Shown: positions 11,269 through 26,367 of the stretch, piece after piece
Position numbering within the stretch: the stretch's first letter is position 1
Layout: every line of letters begins with the position of its first letter
From: Brasenia schreberi
Lineage: Eukaryota; Streptophyta; Magnoliopsida; Nymphaeales; Cabombaceae
NCBI GenBank assembly: GCA_036023115.1
Contig: JAYKKT010000046.1
Location: 5,416,001-5,480,000 of the forward strand
DNA length: 64,000 nucleotides
Direction: 5' to 3'
Position numbers and translations under genes: made by a program
Notes under the pieces: generated by a model
The model's input: the letters and a program-made list of their open reading frames with translations, nothing else
Database searches by the model: none
What the model was told of the DNA's origin: nothing

Positions 11269-14220
11269 GAAGATTAATTACTCTCCATGATTTGGAACTG
11301 TTGTATCATGTAATCCTACGTACAACATACAGTGAAGCTAATAATGAACTAATGATTTCATAGGAATCTATATGACACCATCACTTGTGCGTAGGGAAGT
11401 ACATTGTTCGGATTCAACATGGTTGGTATGCGATCGACTGAATTGGGGAACTAAAAACATAGGTGTGGCATGGGATTCGAACACATATGTGAAAGACCAA
11501 AACCATGTCACACATGAGAACAGTATTCGAGCACATATGTGGCGTGGGATTCGAGTGTAAAACATTGTTTAGGATGCTTTATTTGATGTATTCAGCATGA
11601 AAATTACAAATCAAATAGTATTTGGGTATGTTTTTAGATACCGAGTCCAAACCCTAATGGGATTTGCTCATACTCGTACATACTTGTCTTGAAGAGATGA
11701 GTTCGAAAAGTCTGCTAGAAACAGGAGATGACACAGTGAGATGTCATTATCAAATACGTTACTCATAGGCGATGAGCTTTCTCGTATTTCAATACTTTGT
11801 TGACTTTCAAAGGAGAAAATGACATTTTCCTATTAGTGGGCTCAATCTCTACTCTATCAAGGTATATTTGAGCAACTCGAGCTTGCACCATGAGACTTGT
11901 CCACTTTTTGAGCTTGAGCCAGTTGACTCGATTAAGCTCAGCTCAAGATCAAGCTCTTTGATGGAATTCTATTAAATTTGACTGTGCTCATGAATAAACA
12001 CAAACAGGACACCAGAATAGCCAAAATGTATTTGCTTGGGCCACATATTAATGGATTTTCTTAATTTAAGTATATTATAACTGTATGTATTAATATATTG
12101 TGAGATGCTAGAGCCGAGTATTAGTGAGCTCGAGCACGATGCACTCACATATCGAGTAAGAGTTGGCGTACTTTTGATTGTTTTACGCCTAACGAAGATA
12201 TGTGATTTTTTTGCGGTGGCATGGGTTACATTTGAGGTTGCCAATTGTTTATGCATGTGAACGAATTAAAAGTAAATAAATTAGAAAAAATGGCAATCAA
12301 ATAGCCCATTCATCTTTGATCATTGTCCTTTTTTCCTTTCTTTTTGACAATGCATTAATGATCACGTGCTAACTAAAGGGAATTAAGTCAAGATACCCAA
12401 TCAAAATCCCAAGTTAATTTACATCCGTATCTAACTTCATGAAGCACACAAAACACTTTAACAAGGATTCTCAATTTCGTGACGTCTTACTCCTACTGTT
12501 GTTCCAGTTACGTTTGTTGGTAACAGTAAGAATAAATTATTTTCTGACTGTTTCTATACCGACTATTATGGGCAGCCGTAATAAATGTTAATTCCGCAGT
12601 TATTGTGACAACCAGAATACGTAGAGCTGTTGTTTCTGCCGACTTGTTCCGGCTGTCTCAAAAAGTACTCCGACTGTAGGAATACACCCTATTCTGACTA
12701 TTATTATTCCGGCTTTAAGATTCTTACTGTCACAACAGTCGGAATTACGTCTTCAATATTCAACAATCCGAATATGCTCAACTTAAGCAGCCTAATATGA
12801 TTAGGCAACGTAATATCAATCCATTGGCTTTACTAAAGTTCTTCAGCTAATTAATAGCATAGCTAGATCGCTTCTCCCTTTATTTGCGCACAATGGATTG
12901 GTTATTGGATTTGTTTACTGCTATGAACTAGCAGTCTTTTGGACTACCATCGGACTCTTGTCTGATAAATCTGCTGGCTTGCCGTGCCACTAATTGAATA
13001 ATACATGCGATACTGTCTTCCATTTGTTGCCTTCAAGCCGACAGTTGCACTCTTCATCTTTTCCACGTTGCTCATTAAGAAAAGATACAAATGCAATCAT
13101 CATGAAGTGTCTTCCATGCCAGAAACTTCACTATTTCTCATTAATTTGAATGGATTTAATGAAGTATGAAAGTTTTGTACGTTCCAGAACAATCTAAGCT
13201 GGCGCAGACAATACCTTGTCCTTGGTATAGTTGGATGCTCTGAAGCATAACACTAATTCTAAGCACAAGTAAATTAACCAATACCTTGTCCTTGTTATAG
13301 TACGATAAGAATTTTTCATTTTAAATCGAAAGAAAGAACTTTTTAGATAAGCTCATTTTAGAACCTTGTAGGTGGTGCATGGTGGCTGTAAAGATGGCAG
13401 GTGGTGATATGGCGGTCATGAAGACTATGGGGAGGATGGTGGTGTATGCATATGCCTAATGGACCATAAATATAATCCATGGTATGATGAAGTTCTGTTC
13501 TAGAAATAAAATCAATTGAGAAACAGCGTTTAGTTGCTCATTTTTACAAACCTGCCAGCATATACAGTTGTTGCAATGGCGAGATGTAAAATAGAACATA
13601 AACTATCTGGTTCTGATATAATTGGAGGACAAAATACATTAAATGCTTCAAAAGAAACTGCCGGTTTTGGTTATGGTTTCATTTAAGAACATTTGGCTTG
13701 GTTATGCTTTCAGGTTTAGTTTGTCCGGTTTAGTTTGTCTCTTCCAGACCGTTTCAGTTTCAGTTCAAACCACTTGGCCAGTTCCAAATTAGCCATGTCT
13801 ATGTAAAGGAGGTGGATGATGGTAGGTGTGGCAAATCGTGATGGTAGTGAAAGCAGTGGTGGATGATGGTGGCATAAAGACAGCAAAAGATGACAGTACA
13901 ATTGTAGATAATAGTGATGTACGGACAGCTAAAGCGCGTAAATGTTGGTGATGAGAACATTGGATAACAGTGTTCGAGGTTGTATTAATACTTAACAGTG
14001 GAGGACAACAGCTAAACACTAGCTGTACAGGGCAACAATACGATGGGATGTGGTGTGGATGCCGGAAAACTGAAGCCATAAATTTTCTTTTTTAATCATC
14101 GAAGAAAATGGCACGTTAAAACAATAGGTACGACCAATATTCATCAAACCAGACCGGTCGATAAACTGGGGAAGGCACTGGTTCATTAAAAGTGGTTCAA
14201 TTGGGTCGAACTGGTAACAG
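11269..14220. other. Intergenic; simple-sequence and MITE-like content
   Basis: I see no gene. A TIR-bearing MITE-like element occupies 12481-12751. GGTGATGG-rich low-complexity DNA occurs at 13360-13450 and 13800-13990, and a doubled TCCGGTTTAGTTTG motif near 13715-13740. Open frames here are short and without family signature. Confidence 0.4.
12481..12751. mobile_element. MITE-like element with terminal inverted repeats
   Basis: The left end (GACGTCTTACTCCTACTG...) and the reverse complement of the right end (GACGTAATTCCGACTGTTGTG...) agree over about 28 bases with a few mismatches and one gap. Inside, TCCGACTG/CCGACT/TCCGGCT motifs recur on both strands, as in subterminal repeats of DNA transposons. 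There is no coding capacity. Flanking TCAAT direct repeats are weak, so the superfamily is left open. Confidence 0.5.

Positions 14221-14313
<93 letters not shown>
14221..14313. repeat. (TA)n microsatellite upstream of PME gene 1
   Basis: About 92 bases of nearly pure TA repeats, followed by GATA-like and GTATAT tracts. It ends about 200 bases before the first start codon of the PME gene, so it lies in the probable promoter region. Confidence 0.95.
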
Positions 14314-14317
<4 letters not shown>

Positions 14318-14432
14318 GATAGATACACGCATATGATATGTATGTATATGTAGAGAGAGGCGCTTTGATGGTTAACTCATATATAGAAAAACACTTCAAG
14401 ATATAACAACAATTAATCATCACTTGCCCATG

Positions 14433-14443
14433 TTTATATAAAC
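14433..14443 (+). promoter_or_regulatory. Putative TATA box of PME gene 1
   Basis: TTTATATAAAC lies 67-77 bases before the start codon at 14510, a usual distance in plants with short leaders. Inferred from position and consensus only. Confidence 0.5.
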
Positions 14444-14509
14444 CCACTGATCATTTCTTTTCCTTCCACCTATGTAAAACAATTGAAAGCACATAGAAAG
14501 TGGGAGATC

Positions 14510-15590
14510 ATGAGTGCGAGGATGTCTCTCTCAACTACTGTATTGCTTGCATTCACCATCATCACCGTTCTCTTCACCCTCTTCCCTTTCATCTCTTCAC
14601 AAAACGTCACCCTTACCCCAGACAAAGCGTGCAGCGTCACCACCAACCCTTCCTTTTGCAGATCTATGATTCCTCCAAAATCTAGTTCCAATCTCTACGG
14701 CCACGGAAAATACCTGATCAATAAGTCCCTGGACCAATCGTCCAGGTTTTCCTCTCTCATAGAAAAAAGAATCCGAGAGAAATTGTCCATTTCTGGACAA
14801 GCAAAGCGCGCACTCAAAGACTGCCTCCTTCTATCCCAACTAACCACAGACTTTCTGGTGTCATCTCTCACCGCCATCAACGCCAACGATATCACCAATC
14901 TTCCGGACGATCAAGGCGAGAAAGTGCACACCCTCCTGAGCGCCATCATCACCAACCAGCACACTTGCTGGGACGGGTTGTCCGAAGCGTCCTGTTTGCG
15001 ACAACTGAACAATTTGTACACCCCGCTCATCAAGGCCACCAAGCTTTACAGCACGTCCCTCGCCATGTTCGCCCATTCATGGTATCCGAAAAAGCAAAGC
15101 GAGGGGAAGAAGGTTATACCAGGACGCGGACTCTGGGACGACGGTGTTCCGGACTGGGTGCAGAACCCGGAGTTGTTCCGGACAAAGAGTCCGAGGAGGA
15201 TGATTCAGCAGGGGGATGGGGTACTGGTGAGTAACGTCGTATATGTTGCCCAGGACGGGAGCGGGAACTTCACGACGATCATGGACGCGGTTTCCGCGGC
15301 GCCAAAAAACCTGAATTCGAGCATGGGATACTTTCTGATATTCGTGGGGGCAGGGGTGTACAATGAGTACGTGACCGTAAGCAAGAATAAGAAGTATATA
15401 CTGATGGTGGGGGATGGGATTAACAAGACCATCATTACAGGCAATCGGAGCGTCGGAGCTGGCTGGACCACCTTCAACTCTGCCACTCTCGGTTCTCTCT
15501 CTCTCTCTCCACACCAGGGCTGCTTCGGATAGGCTGCTCCTACTCCAGCAGGCCATGAAGTTTCCAGTTTCCTGACTCGTTGCGATCTAT

Positions 15591-15644
<54 letters not shown>

Positions 15645-16516
15645 AGAGGCATAGTTCTAAAACGTCCTCACGCATCTCAATCACTTGATATTTTTTATTT
15701 AAAGGTCAACCGTTAATGTTCAAAATCAAATAATTAAGATATTTAGATAGATTAGAACATTCTCTCTCTATATATAAAGTTTGCGTTGATTTGTGACTGA
15801 TGCACAAAAACTGTCATTGAACAGCTGTGGTTGCGCGAGGCTTTGTAGCAATTGGCATAACAGTGCAGAACACGGCGGGAGCGGTGAACAACCAAGCAGT
15901 GGCGGTCAGGAACGGCGCCGACCTCTCCACGTTCTACCAATGCAGCTTTGATGGATACCAAGACACTCTCTACACCCACTCCCTCCGTCAGTTCTACAGA
16001 GAATGCGATATCTATGGCACCGTCGACTTCATCTTCGGCAATGCCGCCGTCGTCTTCCAGGACTGCAACATCTACCCCAGATTGCCGATAGAAGGCCAAA
16101 GCGACACGATCACGGCTCAAGGACGGACGGACCCAAATCAGAACACTGGAATCTCCGTAATCAATTGCTCCATCTCCGCCACCCCAGATCTGGCCGCGTC
16201 GAGCTTCACAGTTCAATCGTATCTCGGCAGACCATGGAAGCAATACTCAAGAACGGTGTTCATGGTTTCCTACATGAGCAATGTGATTGATCCTGCCGGT
16301 TGGTTAGCTTGGTCCGGTGATTTCGCAGTGAACACATCGTATTATGGTGAGTACGAAAATACCGGACCGGGTGCCGACACGAGCAACAGGGTTAAGTGGC
16401 CCGCCTACCATGTGATGAACTCAAGCGACGCAGATAACTTCACTGTGACTAACTTCATTCAGGGGGACGTCTGGTTGCCAACTACGTCCGTCCCTTTCTT
16501 TTCTGGCCTCAGTTGA
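14510..16516 (+). CDS. Pectin methylesterase with PMEI pro-domain (PME gene 1)
   Basis: Two exons, 14510-15491 and 15825-16516, encode 557 residues, normal for a type-I PME. It removes methyl esters from cell-wall homogalacturonan, releasing methanol. Residues 1-30 form a hydrophobic signal peptide. The PMEI pro-domain follows with its four cysteines (C41, C50, C105, C153), and then the pectinesterase domain from about 243. Catalytic-site residues are all present: Q351, Q373 and D374 in GYQDTLY, D395 in VDFIFG, R463 and W465 in YLGRPW. The intron is phase 1 at the family's conserved place (SATL/AVV). Its donor reads G|GTTCTC, weaker than in the sister genes, and the intron holds a (TA)n tract. 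A processing-type basic site may be GRGLW (205-209) or SPRR (227-230). The start at 14510 was chosen because it is the first in-frame ATG; M at 14522 is an alternative. Confidence 0.92.
15595..15641. repeat. (TA)n microsatellite in intron of PME gene 1
   Basis: About 47 bases of TA repeats within the 333-base intron (15492-15824). Confidence 0.95.
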
Positions 16517-17488
16517 GATCTATCGAGAAATTAAGTTACTAGAGCTAAACATATATACTAAGCTCATTAGTTAGTTCCTTTTAAGTCTGAAGTTGGTCTT
16601 GATTTGTTATTTTGCTAGTTGAAGAAGACGGGGAGACTATGGTGAGGACGGAAAGTCAGCTATCTTAATGTATGGAATCATTTCTATTGGGTCTGCAATT
16701 GGTATTTTCTAGTTCACTTCTAGGATGACTGTGAGAAGATGGAGACTAAGCATATACAGTTTCATGATCTTCATTCAATCCTCTCTTTTTCTTTTTGAAA
16801 TTGTGTGTGGAGGGTTTGGAAGATTGGAACTGGGAACTTTTCAATTTTGAGGCTTGAAGATTGAATGTGTTTGTTTTTGGGTGAAATATGACCCGAATTA
16901 TGAACTGACCCGAAAATTCTTCTTCATGTCTATCCAAGGGAACAGTAATAAAATGTGGGTAGTCGTGCTTCTTACCCGAAGATACACAATCCAAAGACAT
17001 TAAGTTGTTATCGGCAGTGACTTGAAAAGAATATGGGTATATTTTCGGGTTGACTTGTTTTCCAGACAAACTCGAAGTGACCCCCCCACATAGATACGAA
17101 CTGGAACACGGAAATGGCATCCGACAAAATGAGTAAAGATAAAGCCAAGGCATCGCCTTATGGCACTACAATGAAATAGACGGGATAGAAGGATGGCAAG
17201 GCTGTTAACACGCTGTCAATCTCCAGTAAGCTTCCAAGTATGATGGCCTCGGTTCAGATGTCAACGGGTTGGATCATTTAAAAACAAAATCCAGGCAAAT
17301 CGGATCTGGCATAACTGGGACCAGATATAAGTCCGTTAGTTCGCTTGTTAAGTTTCATTACTGAATCCACTGCGTGTAAATAATAGGTGTTTGTATTTCC
17401 TTTGCGAAACGTAAAAGTAGATTCTTATTGTGGATATGGGTATGGACCTCAGTCCTGAATACTAGATCTGAATCATGTTGGTGACAAC
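16517..17488. other. 3' flank of PME gene 1; no gene recognised
   Basis: A minus-strand open frame of 135 codons (16746-17153) has no family signature and contains CCCGA/ACCCG motifs typical of non-coding repeat debris in this window. No clear polyadenylation signal stands out. Confidence 0.35.
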
Positions 17489-17942
17489 GTACTGGTTTCC
17501 TTAATAAAGTACGACTAATCAGGTTAGGAGACAGACCCAAACCCATATCCTCATGTGCAACCGTGCAGGTTAATGACTGACTAGGGATTGAAATATTGGT
17601 CCAATCCAAGGGGATCCAACCCAATCTGACCCGAAGGACGTGACGATTGCCCAGTTTGACTGGGTATAGATCATGGAAAACCTTAATACCCTTGAACATG
17701 TATGGGTGGTTATACAGATAAGTACCCAAACTATATATGTATATATAGAGAGAGAGGTTTATTTCCTGCAACTTTTTTGTTAGTTTCAGTCATTAACCTG
17801 CATGGTTGCACGAGCGATGAGGATATGGGTTTGGATCTGTCTCCTAACCTGATTAGTCGTACTTTATTAAGGAAACCATTACGACTAATCAGGTTAGGAG
17901 ACAGATCAAAAACCCATATCCTCATCGCTCGTGCAACCGTGC
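17489..17942. repeat. Inverted-repeat cluster with a 57-bp-arm hairpin
   Basis: A module of about 60-95 bases occurs three times in alternating orientation: 17491-17585, 17785-17880 (inverted) and 17881-17942. The last two form a nearly perfect palindrome. Arms 17804-17860 and 17881-17938 pair with one small mismatch or indel around a 20-base spacer. Each arm has CACGAGCGATGAGGATATGG and its complement. The cluster abuts the duplicated PME block at 17942. Transcripts through it would fold into a long hairpin. Confidence 0.85.
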
Positions 17943-19233
17943 AGATATCAATATTGGTCGGATACTTTTCAGGAGATTAAAACGTGGAGAAAATTTTAAA
18001 AAGTTGCTTTCCTTTGAGATTCTCGATCACGATAAACAACTCTATTTCAAACTAAAACTAACAAAAAAGAAACTACATTAATTCATTGCCTTACGATACA
18101 AACACTAGGGGTGGCAATTCAAAAGTGACCTGACCCATTGACCCGATTCGCCTCCTAACATTAAAAATTCTTTTGTCTGTTTGTAACAAGGAAATATTAT
18201 TTGAAATATGTTTGAAAAAATATTTTAATGTTTTCGGATACCAAAGCACATTTAGTGGCTAACTAAGTGAGATTTTCTTACTGGGTCCCTTGGAATAGTA
18301 TTTGGTAAACATAGTTGACAAAGGATAAGCCTACCTCTTCATCCATATATGGACCTTTAAATTCTCATCATTAATAGCCCAAAACTACAAAGAGAAATAA
18401 GCCTACCTCTTCATCCTTCAGTACAAATCTGGTGATAGAACAAAATAACCTCCCAACAGAAAGATGCTAATGTAAATCTTTATATATTTTTAAGCCTGTA
18501 AAAGATCAAAATAGATGCATGTTAAAAATTGTAAAATTAGTGAAAATGGTTGCTTTCTTGTATTGCCCTTTAAACATAATAAAATCATAACAAATTAGTT
18601 TGCAGCTTTGTAAATCTCACTTTACAAGCACAAACCAATAGTTCCCCTGGGTAGGGGGTGGACTCACAAGCTGAAGGTCATTTAAATTGGCTGTGGCCAA
18701 ATTCATTTGCAGTGACTCAACTGCACTAAAAATGTTTTATTATTGGTGAATTGAAGTAAGAGATGGCTTTAATTAACATTTACCTTATTGAAGACCCATT
18801 AATCTATCAGCAGTTTTAAGTACATATAAATGTAACTAATTCGAGGTTTAAACGACAACTCTGCTGAACTGTATGTGATGTATTCCTGAAATAATGTAAA
18901 TTCTCCATATGAAATCATTCAAAGGGATGGTATCATCTCAACTGCTCCCTCGCAGCTGTAGTTGGTGAAGGATTTGTAGCAATTGGTTTACCATTCGCAA
19001 CACAGCCGGGCCGACGAAGGGTCAGGCAGTGGCGGTAAGGAGCGTTGCCGAACGCTCCGCTTTATACAAATGCAGCTTCGAGGGATACCAAGACACTCTC
19101 TACACCCACTCCCTCCGCCAATTCTACAGAGAATGAGATATCTATGGCACCGTCGACTTTATCTTTGGCACACTCTCTACACCCACTCCCTCCGCTTTCT
19201 ACAAAAAAGGTATCCGACCAATATTGATATCTG
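17942..19233 (+). repeat. Duplicated PME-2 intron/exon block bounded by 24-bp inverted repeats
   Basis: From CAGATATCAATATTGG (17942) to the exon part ending at 19170, this block matches 20992-22254, the intron and exon-2 start of PME gene 2, almost base for base with a few indels. It then jumps to a second copy of CTCTACACCCACTCCCTCC (19171-19195). It closes with the exact reverse complement of its own first 24 bases (19210-19233). So it is a recent local copy with a scrambled right end. The PME fragment inside is listed separately. Confidence 0.85.
18956..19195 (+). pseudogene. PME exon-2 fragment (pseudogene)
   Basis: After a copied acceptor (CCTCGCAG, ending 18955) the frame starts like PME gene 2 ([11 protein letters not shown]) and runs through the [14 protein letters not shown] region. 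It is broken by a one-base deletion near 18988 (GGTTTACC for GGTATTACC), and TGC has become TGA at about 19135-19137. The sequence stops being collinear at 19170, within the VDFIFG motif. No exon 1 is present. It cannot encode an enzyme. Confidence 0.9.
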
Positions 19234-19297
19234 GACGGTTTTTGATATATACATGCATACATACATATGTACATGCAACTATACACACACGTGCACA

Positions 19298-19412
<115 letters not shown>

Positions 19413-19905
19413 AAGTCATTCAATTTAACTTTAAATTATTATTTCATTCTATTGATTAACAAGTTGTGGTTAGGCAGTATCCGTTTGAAGATTCTTTTAC
19501 ATTGACCCCCAAACCAGAAAAGCTGTGTCCTGTGTGACTCTCTCTTGGCTTCACTTAAAATGGTAGAAGAATTTGATTGTGCATTAAGATCATCGAAAGG
19601 TAACTTATATTGATCACTTCTTTTTTTTCACAAAGGATGTACTTGGGCATGAATAATGACAAAGTTATGCTCAACTACAACTCCGGTTCACAACTTCCCA
19701 AATTATACAAATGTATATGGATAAATAATCCATACTCGTATACATGCATAAACAAGTAGAGCATGTGAGTCTATATATACTCGTATACATGCATAAAGAA
19801 ACCCTGGCCTTTTGAATAACTTCGACTTTTCATCCCTCCACTTCCTTTCTACCGAAACCACAAAAGGTAAGAGCCAATACCACCGATACATCACCATGAA
19901 AACAG

Positions 19906-19915
19906 CTTATAAATG
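19906..19915 (+). promoter_or_regulatory. Putative TATA box of PME gene 2
   Basis: CTTATAAATG lies 64-73 bases upstream of the start codon at 19979, similar in spacing to PME gene 1. Confidence 0.5.
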
Positions 19916-19978
19916 TCATTCTTCCTCTTCACTCAAAATTCACACAAGCCAATCCCACAATTAACGCTTAATTAGACG

Positions 19979-22712
19979 ATGGGACACACTGCTCTCTTCG
20001 TCACTTTCATCTCTCTTTCCTTCACCTTCCTCCCTTGCTCTTTCTCACACAACGCTTTTCCGAAACTCACCCGAGATGTCGCGTGCAATGTCACTATGAA
20101 CCCTTCATTTTGCAAATCTATCATCCCTCCTCGATCTCTCTCGAATCTCTACGGCTATGGAAAGTACCTACTCAGTAGGTCCCTAGATCGATCCTCCATG
20201 CTTTCATCTCTCATAGATCGAACCATCAAAGACATGAAGCCCTCCCTTCCCCAACAAGCAGCAGGTGCACTCAAAGATTGCCTCCTTCTCAGCCAATTAA
20301 CAACAGACTTTTTGATCTCTTCAACCACAACCCTCAACGATACAAGCAGCCCTACCGCCATCGACGTCGTCGGCCAAGCGGACTTAGTCCAGACACTTCT
20401 GAGTGGCATAGTCACCAACCAGCAGACCTGTTTGGACGGGCTTATCCAGTCTAACTTCCGCCAAAGAGGCCACAATCTCTTTAAAACATTGGTTGATGGA
20501 ACTGAGCTATACAAGGCCTCCCTCGACGTGTTCGCTCACTCTCGGCCTTTGAAGAGCCGGAAGGCCGATGACCCGGGCCGGCAGTTGCTGGACGAACTTA
20601 GAGTAGGGGCCGATGGTGCATTTCGTTGGTTCAACAAGTACATCTCCCAGTTTAGTCATCCGGAAAGGAGGATGGCACTGCAGCCGGTGGTCAATGTGGT
20701 GGTCGCCCAGGACGGTACTGGAAACTACAGCACGATTGGCGAGGCAATCGCCGGTTCTCCTACCAACAATGACGGTAACAAAGGGTTCTACGTTATAAAG
20801 GTGAAGGCAGGAGTGTACCACGAATATGTGACGGTAGGCCAGAGTAAGAAGTACGTAATGATGGTGGGAGACGGAATCGGCAATACCATCATCACCGGCA
20901 GCCATAACGTCGTCGACGGTTCCACCACCTTCAACTCCGCGACGCTTGGTGAGCCAGCACACCTCTTGGTTATGTTTAAATATTGTAATTACAGATATCA
21001 ATATTGGTCGGATACTTTTCAGGAGATTAAAACGTGGAGAAAATTTTTAAAAGTTGCTTTCCTTTGAGATTCTCGATCACGATAAAGAACTCTATTTCAA
21101 ACTAAAACTAACAAAAAAGAAACTACATTAATTCATTGCCTTATGATACAAACACTAGGGGTGGCAATTCAAAAGTGACCTGACCCATTGACCCGATTCG
21201 CCTCCTAACATTAAAAATTCTTTAGTCTGTTTGTAACAAGGAAATATTATTTGAAATATGTTTGAAAAAATATTTTAATGTTTTCGGATACTAAAGCACA
21301 TTTAGTGGCTAAGTAAGTGAGATTCTCTTAAAGTACTGGGTCCCTTGGAATAGTATTTGGTAAACATCGTTGACAAAGGATAATGTAGTAAGGTTTAAGC
21401 GATGGCAATTCAGCCATATATGGACCTTTAAATTCTCATCATTAATAGCCCAAAACTACAAAGAGAAATGAGCCTACATCTTCATCCTTCAGTACAAATC
21501 TGGTGACAGAGCAAAATAACCTCCCAACAGAAAGATGCTAATGTAAATCTTTATATATTTTTAAGCCTGTAAAAGATCAAAATAGATGCATGTTAAAAAT
21601 TGTAAAATTAGTGAAAATGGTTGCTTTCTTGTATTGCCCTTTAAACATAATAAAATCATAACAATTTAGTTTGCAGCTTTGTAAATCTCACTTTACAAGC
21701 ACAAACCAATAGTTCCCGTGGGTAGGGGGTGGACTCACAAGCTGAAGGTCATTTAATTGGTGATTTAAATTGGCTGTAGCCAAATTCATTTGCAGTGACC
21801 CAACTGCACTAAAAATGTTTTATTATTGGTGAATTGAAGTAAGAGATGGCTTTAATTAACATTTACCTTATTGAAGACCCATTAATCTATCAGCAGTTTT
21901 AAGTACATATAAATGTAACTAATTCGAGGTTTAAACAACTCTGCTGAACTGTATGTGATGTATTCCTGAAATAATGTAAATTCTCCATATGAAATCATTC
22001 AAAGTGATGGTATCATCTCAACTGCTCCCTCGCAGCTGTAGTTGGTGAAGGATTTGTAGCAATTGGTATTACCATTCGCAACACAGCCGGGCCGACGAAG
22101 GGTCAGGCAGTGGCGGTAAGGAACGGCGCCGAACGCTCCGCTTTCTACAAATGCAGCTTCGAGGGATACCAAGACACTCTCTACACCCACTCCCTCCGCC
22201 AATTCTACAGAGAATGCGATATCTATGGCACCGTCGACTTTATCTTTGGCAACGCCGCTGCCGTCTTTCAGAACTGCAACATCTATGCCAGGTTGGGGGA
22301 CGGGAATACTAACACTGTGACAGCCCAAAGCCGATCAGATCCGAACCAGAACACCGGCACGTCCATCATCAATTGCAATATCCTGGCTGCTTTTGATAAC
22401 ACCAATGTTAAGACGTTTCTTGGAAGGCCGTGGGGGGAGTACTCGAGGGTGGTGGTTATGCAATCCTATCTTGGTAGTTTGATTAACCCGTCCGGCTGGA
22501 TGCCGTGGTCCGGTGATTTTGCACTGAAAACGCTGTACTATGGAGAGTACAAGAATTCAGGGCCCGGTTCCGACACTAGCCGGAGGGTTACATGGCGGGG
22601 ATATCATAGGATGACGGCGAAAGACGCTGGCGGCTTCACTGTGTCTAAGTTTTTGCAAGGAGATGCTTGGTTGCCTAAAACCACAGTGGCTTACACGGGA
22701 GGCTTGGTTTGA
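19979..22712 (+). CDS. Pectin methylesterase with PMEI pro-domain (PME gene 2)
   Basis: Exons 19979-20948 and 22036-22712 encode 548 residues. A signal peptide covers about 1-24. PMEI cysteines are C36, C45, C101 and C151. A subtilase-type processing motif RQLL is at 201-204, and the pectinesterase domain runs from about 239 to the end. Q347, Q369, D370 (GYQDTLY), D391 (DFIFG), R453 and W455 (LGRPW) are all in place, so it should be active on homogalacturonan. The 1087-base phase-1 intron has canonical GTGAGC and CGCAG ends. Most of this intron plus the first 220 bases of exon 2 have a recent copy at 17942-19170. ACAAAAAATAAAG-like A-rich sequence near 22820 may serve polyadenylation. It is closest in sequence to PME gene 5 and the truncated gene 3, for example in the DGxxxGFYVI/VKAGVY region. 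Confidence 0.93.
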
Positions 22713-26001
<3,289 letters not shown>

Positions 26002-26367
26002 TACATCACCAAAATCAGTAGCTGTGGTTATAAGTGATTTGACGTCGTACCATGCCGCTTGAAGGTTTCTGTGTGACGTTACTGGGTGGAAAAGTCTACT
26101 CGCTGATTGGCCTGCGGCAAAGCTGAGTCGTCATGGTGGTTTAACAAAGCAATTAATCCGACTTTGGACTATTTGACTTCTGATATTTTACATTACTATT
26201 TAGCCGGCATTTTCCTTAGAAAACTCCAAGTTCATTAAAATATCGCGTATTCTTTCTTCTTATCATTATGCATTATTCATGGTTCCTTATCTGGCGCAAT
26301 ACGCAATCTCAGAACAGAGAGAGAGAGAGACGGGGGGATGACGCACGCGCGTTCAATTTGACTTTTG

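Noticed and set aside
14019..14447. Frames with long IYIYIY runs here and at 19199-19505, 43125-43307 and 50071-50262
   Set aside because: They are translations of (TA)n microsatellites.
14483..14509. PME gene 1 starting at 14483
   Set aside because: That codon is TTG. The first ATG in frame is 14510 and gives a normal signal peptide.
15077..15684. Long minus-strand frames opposite PME gene 1 exon 1 (and similar ones opposite genes 2, 3 and 5)
   Set aside because: They mirror the GC-rich coding strand and have no family signature.
16746..17153. A 135-residue minus-strand gene
   Set aside because: No motif, and the sequence is of the CCCGA-rich intergenic type seen elsewhere in the window.
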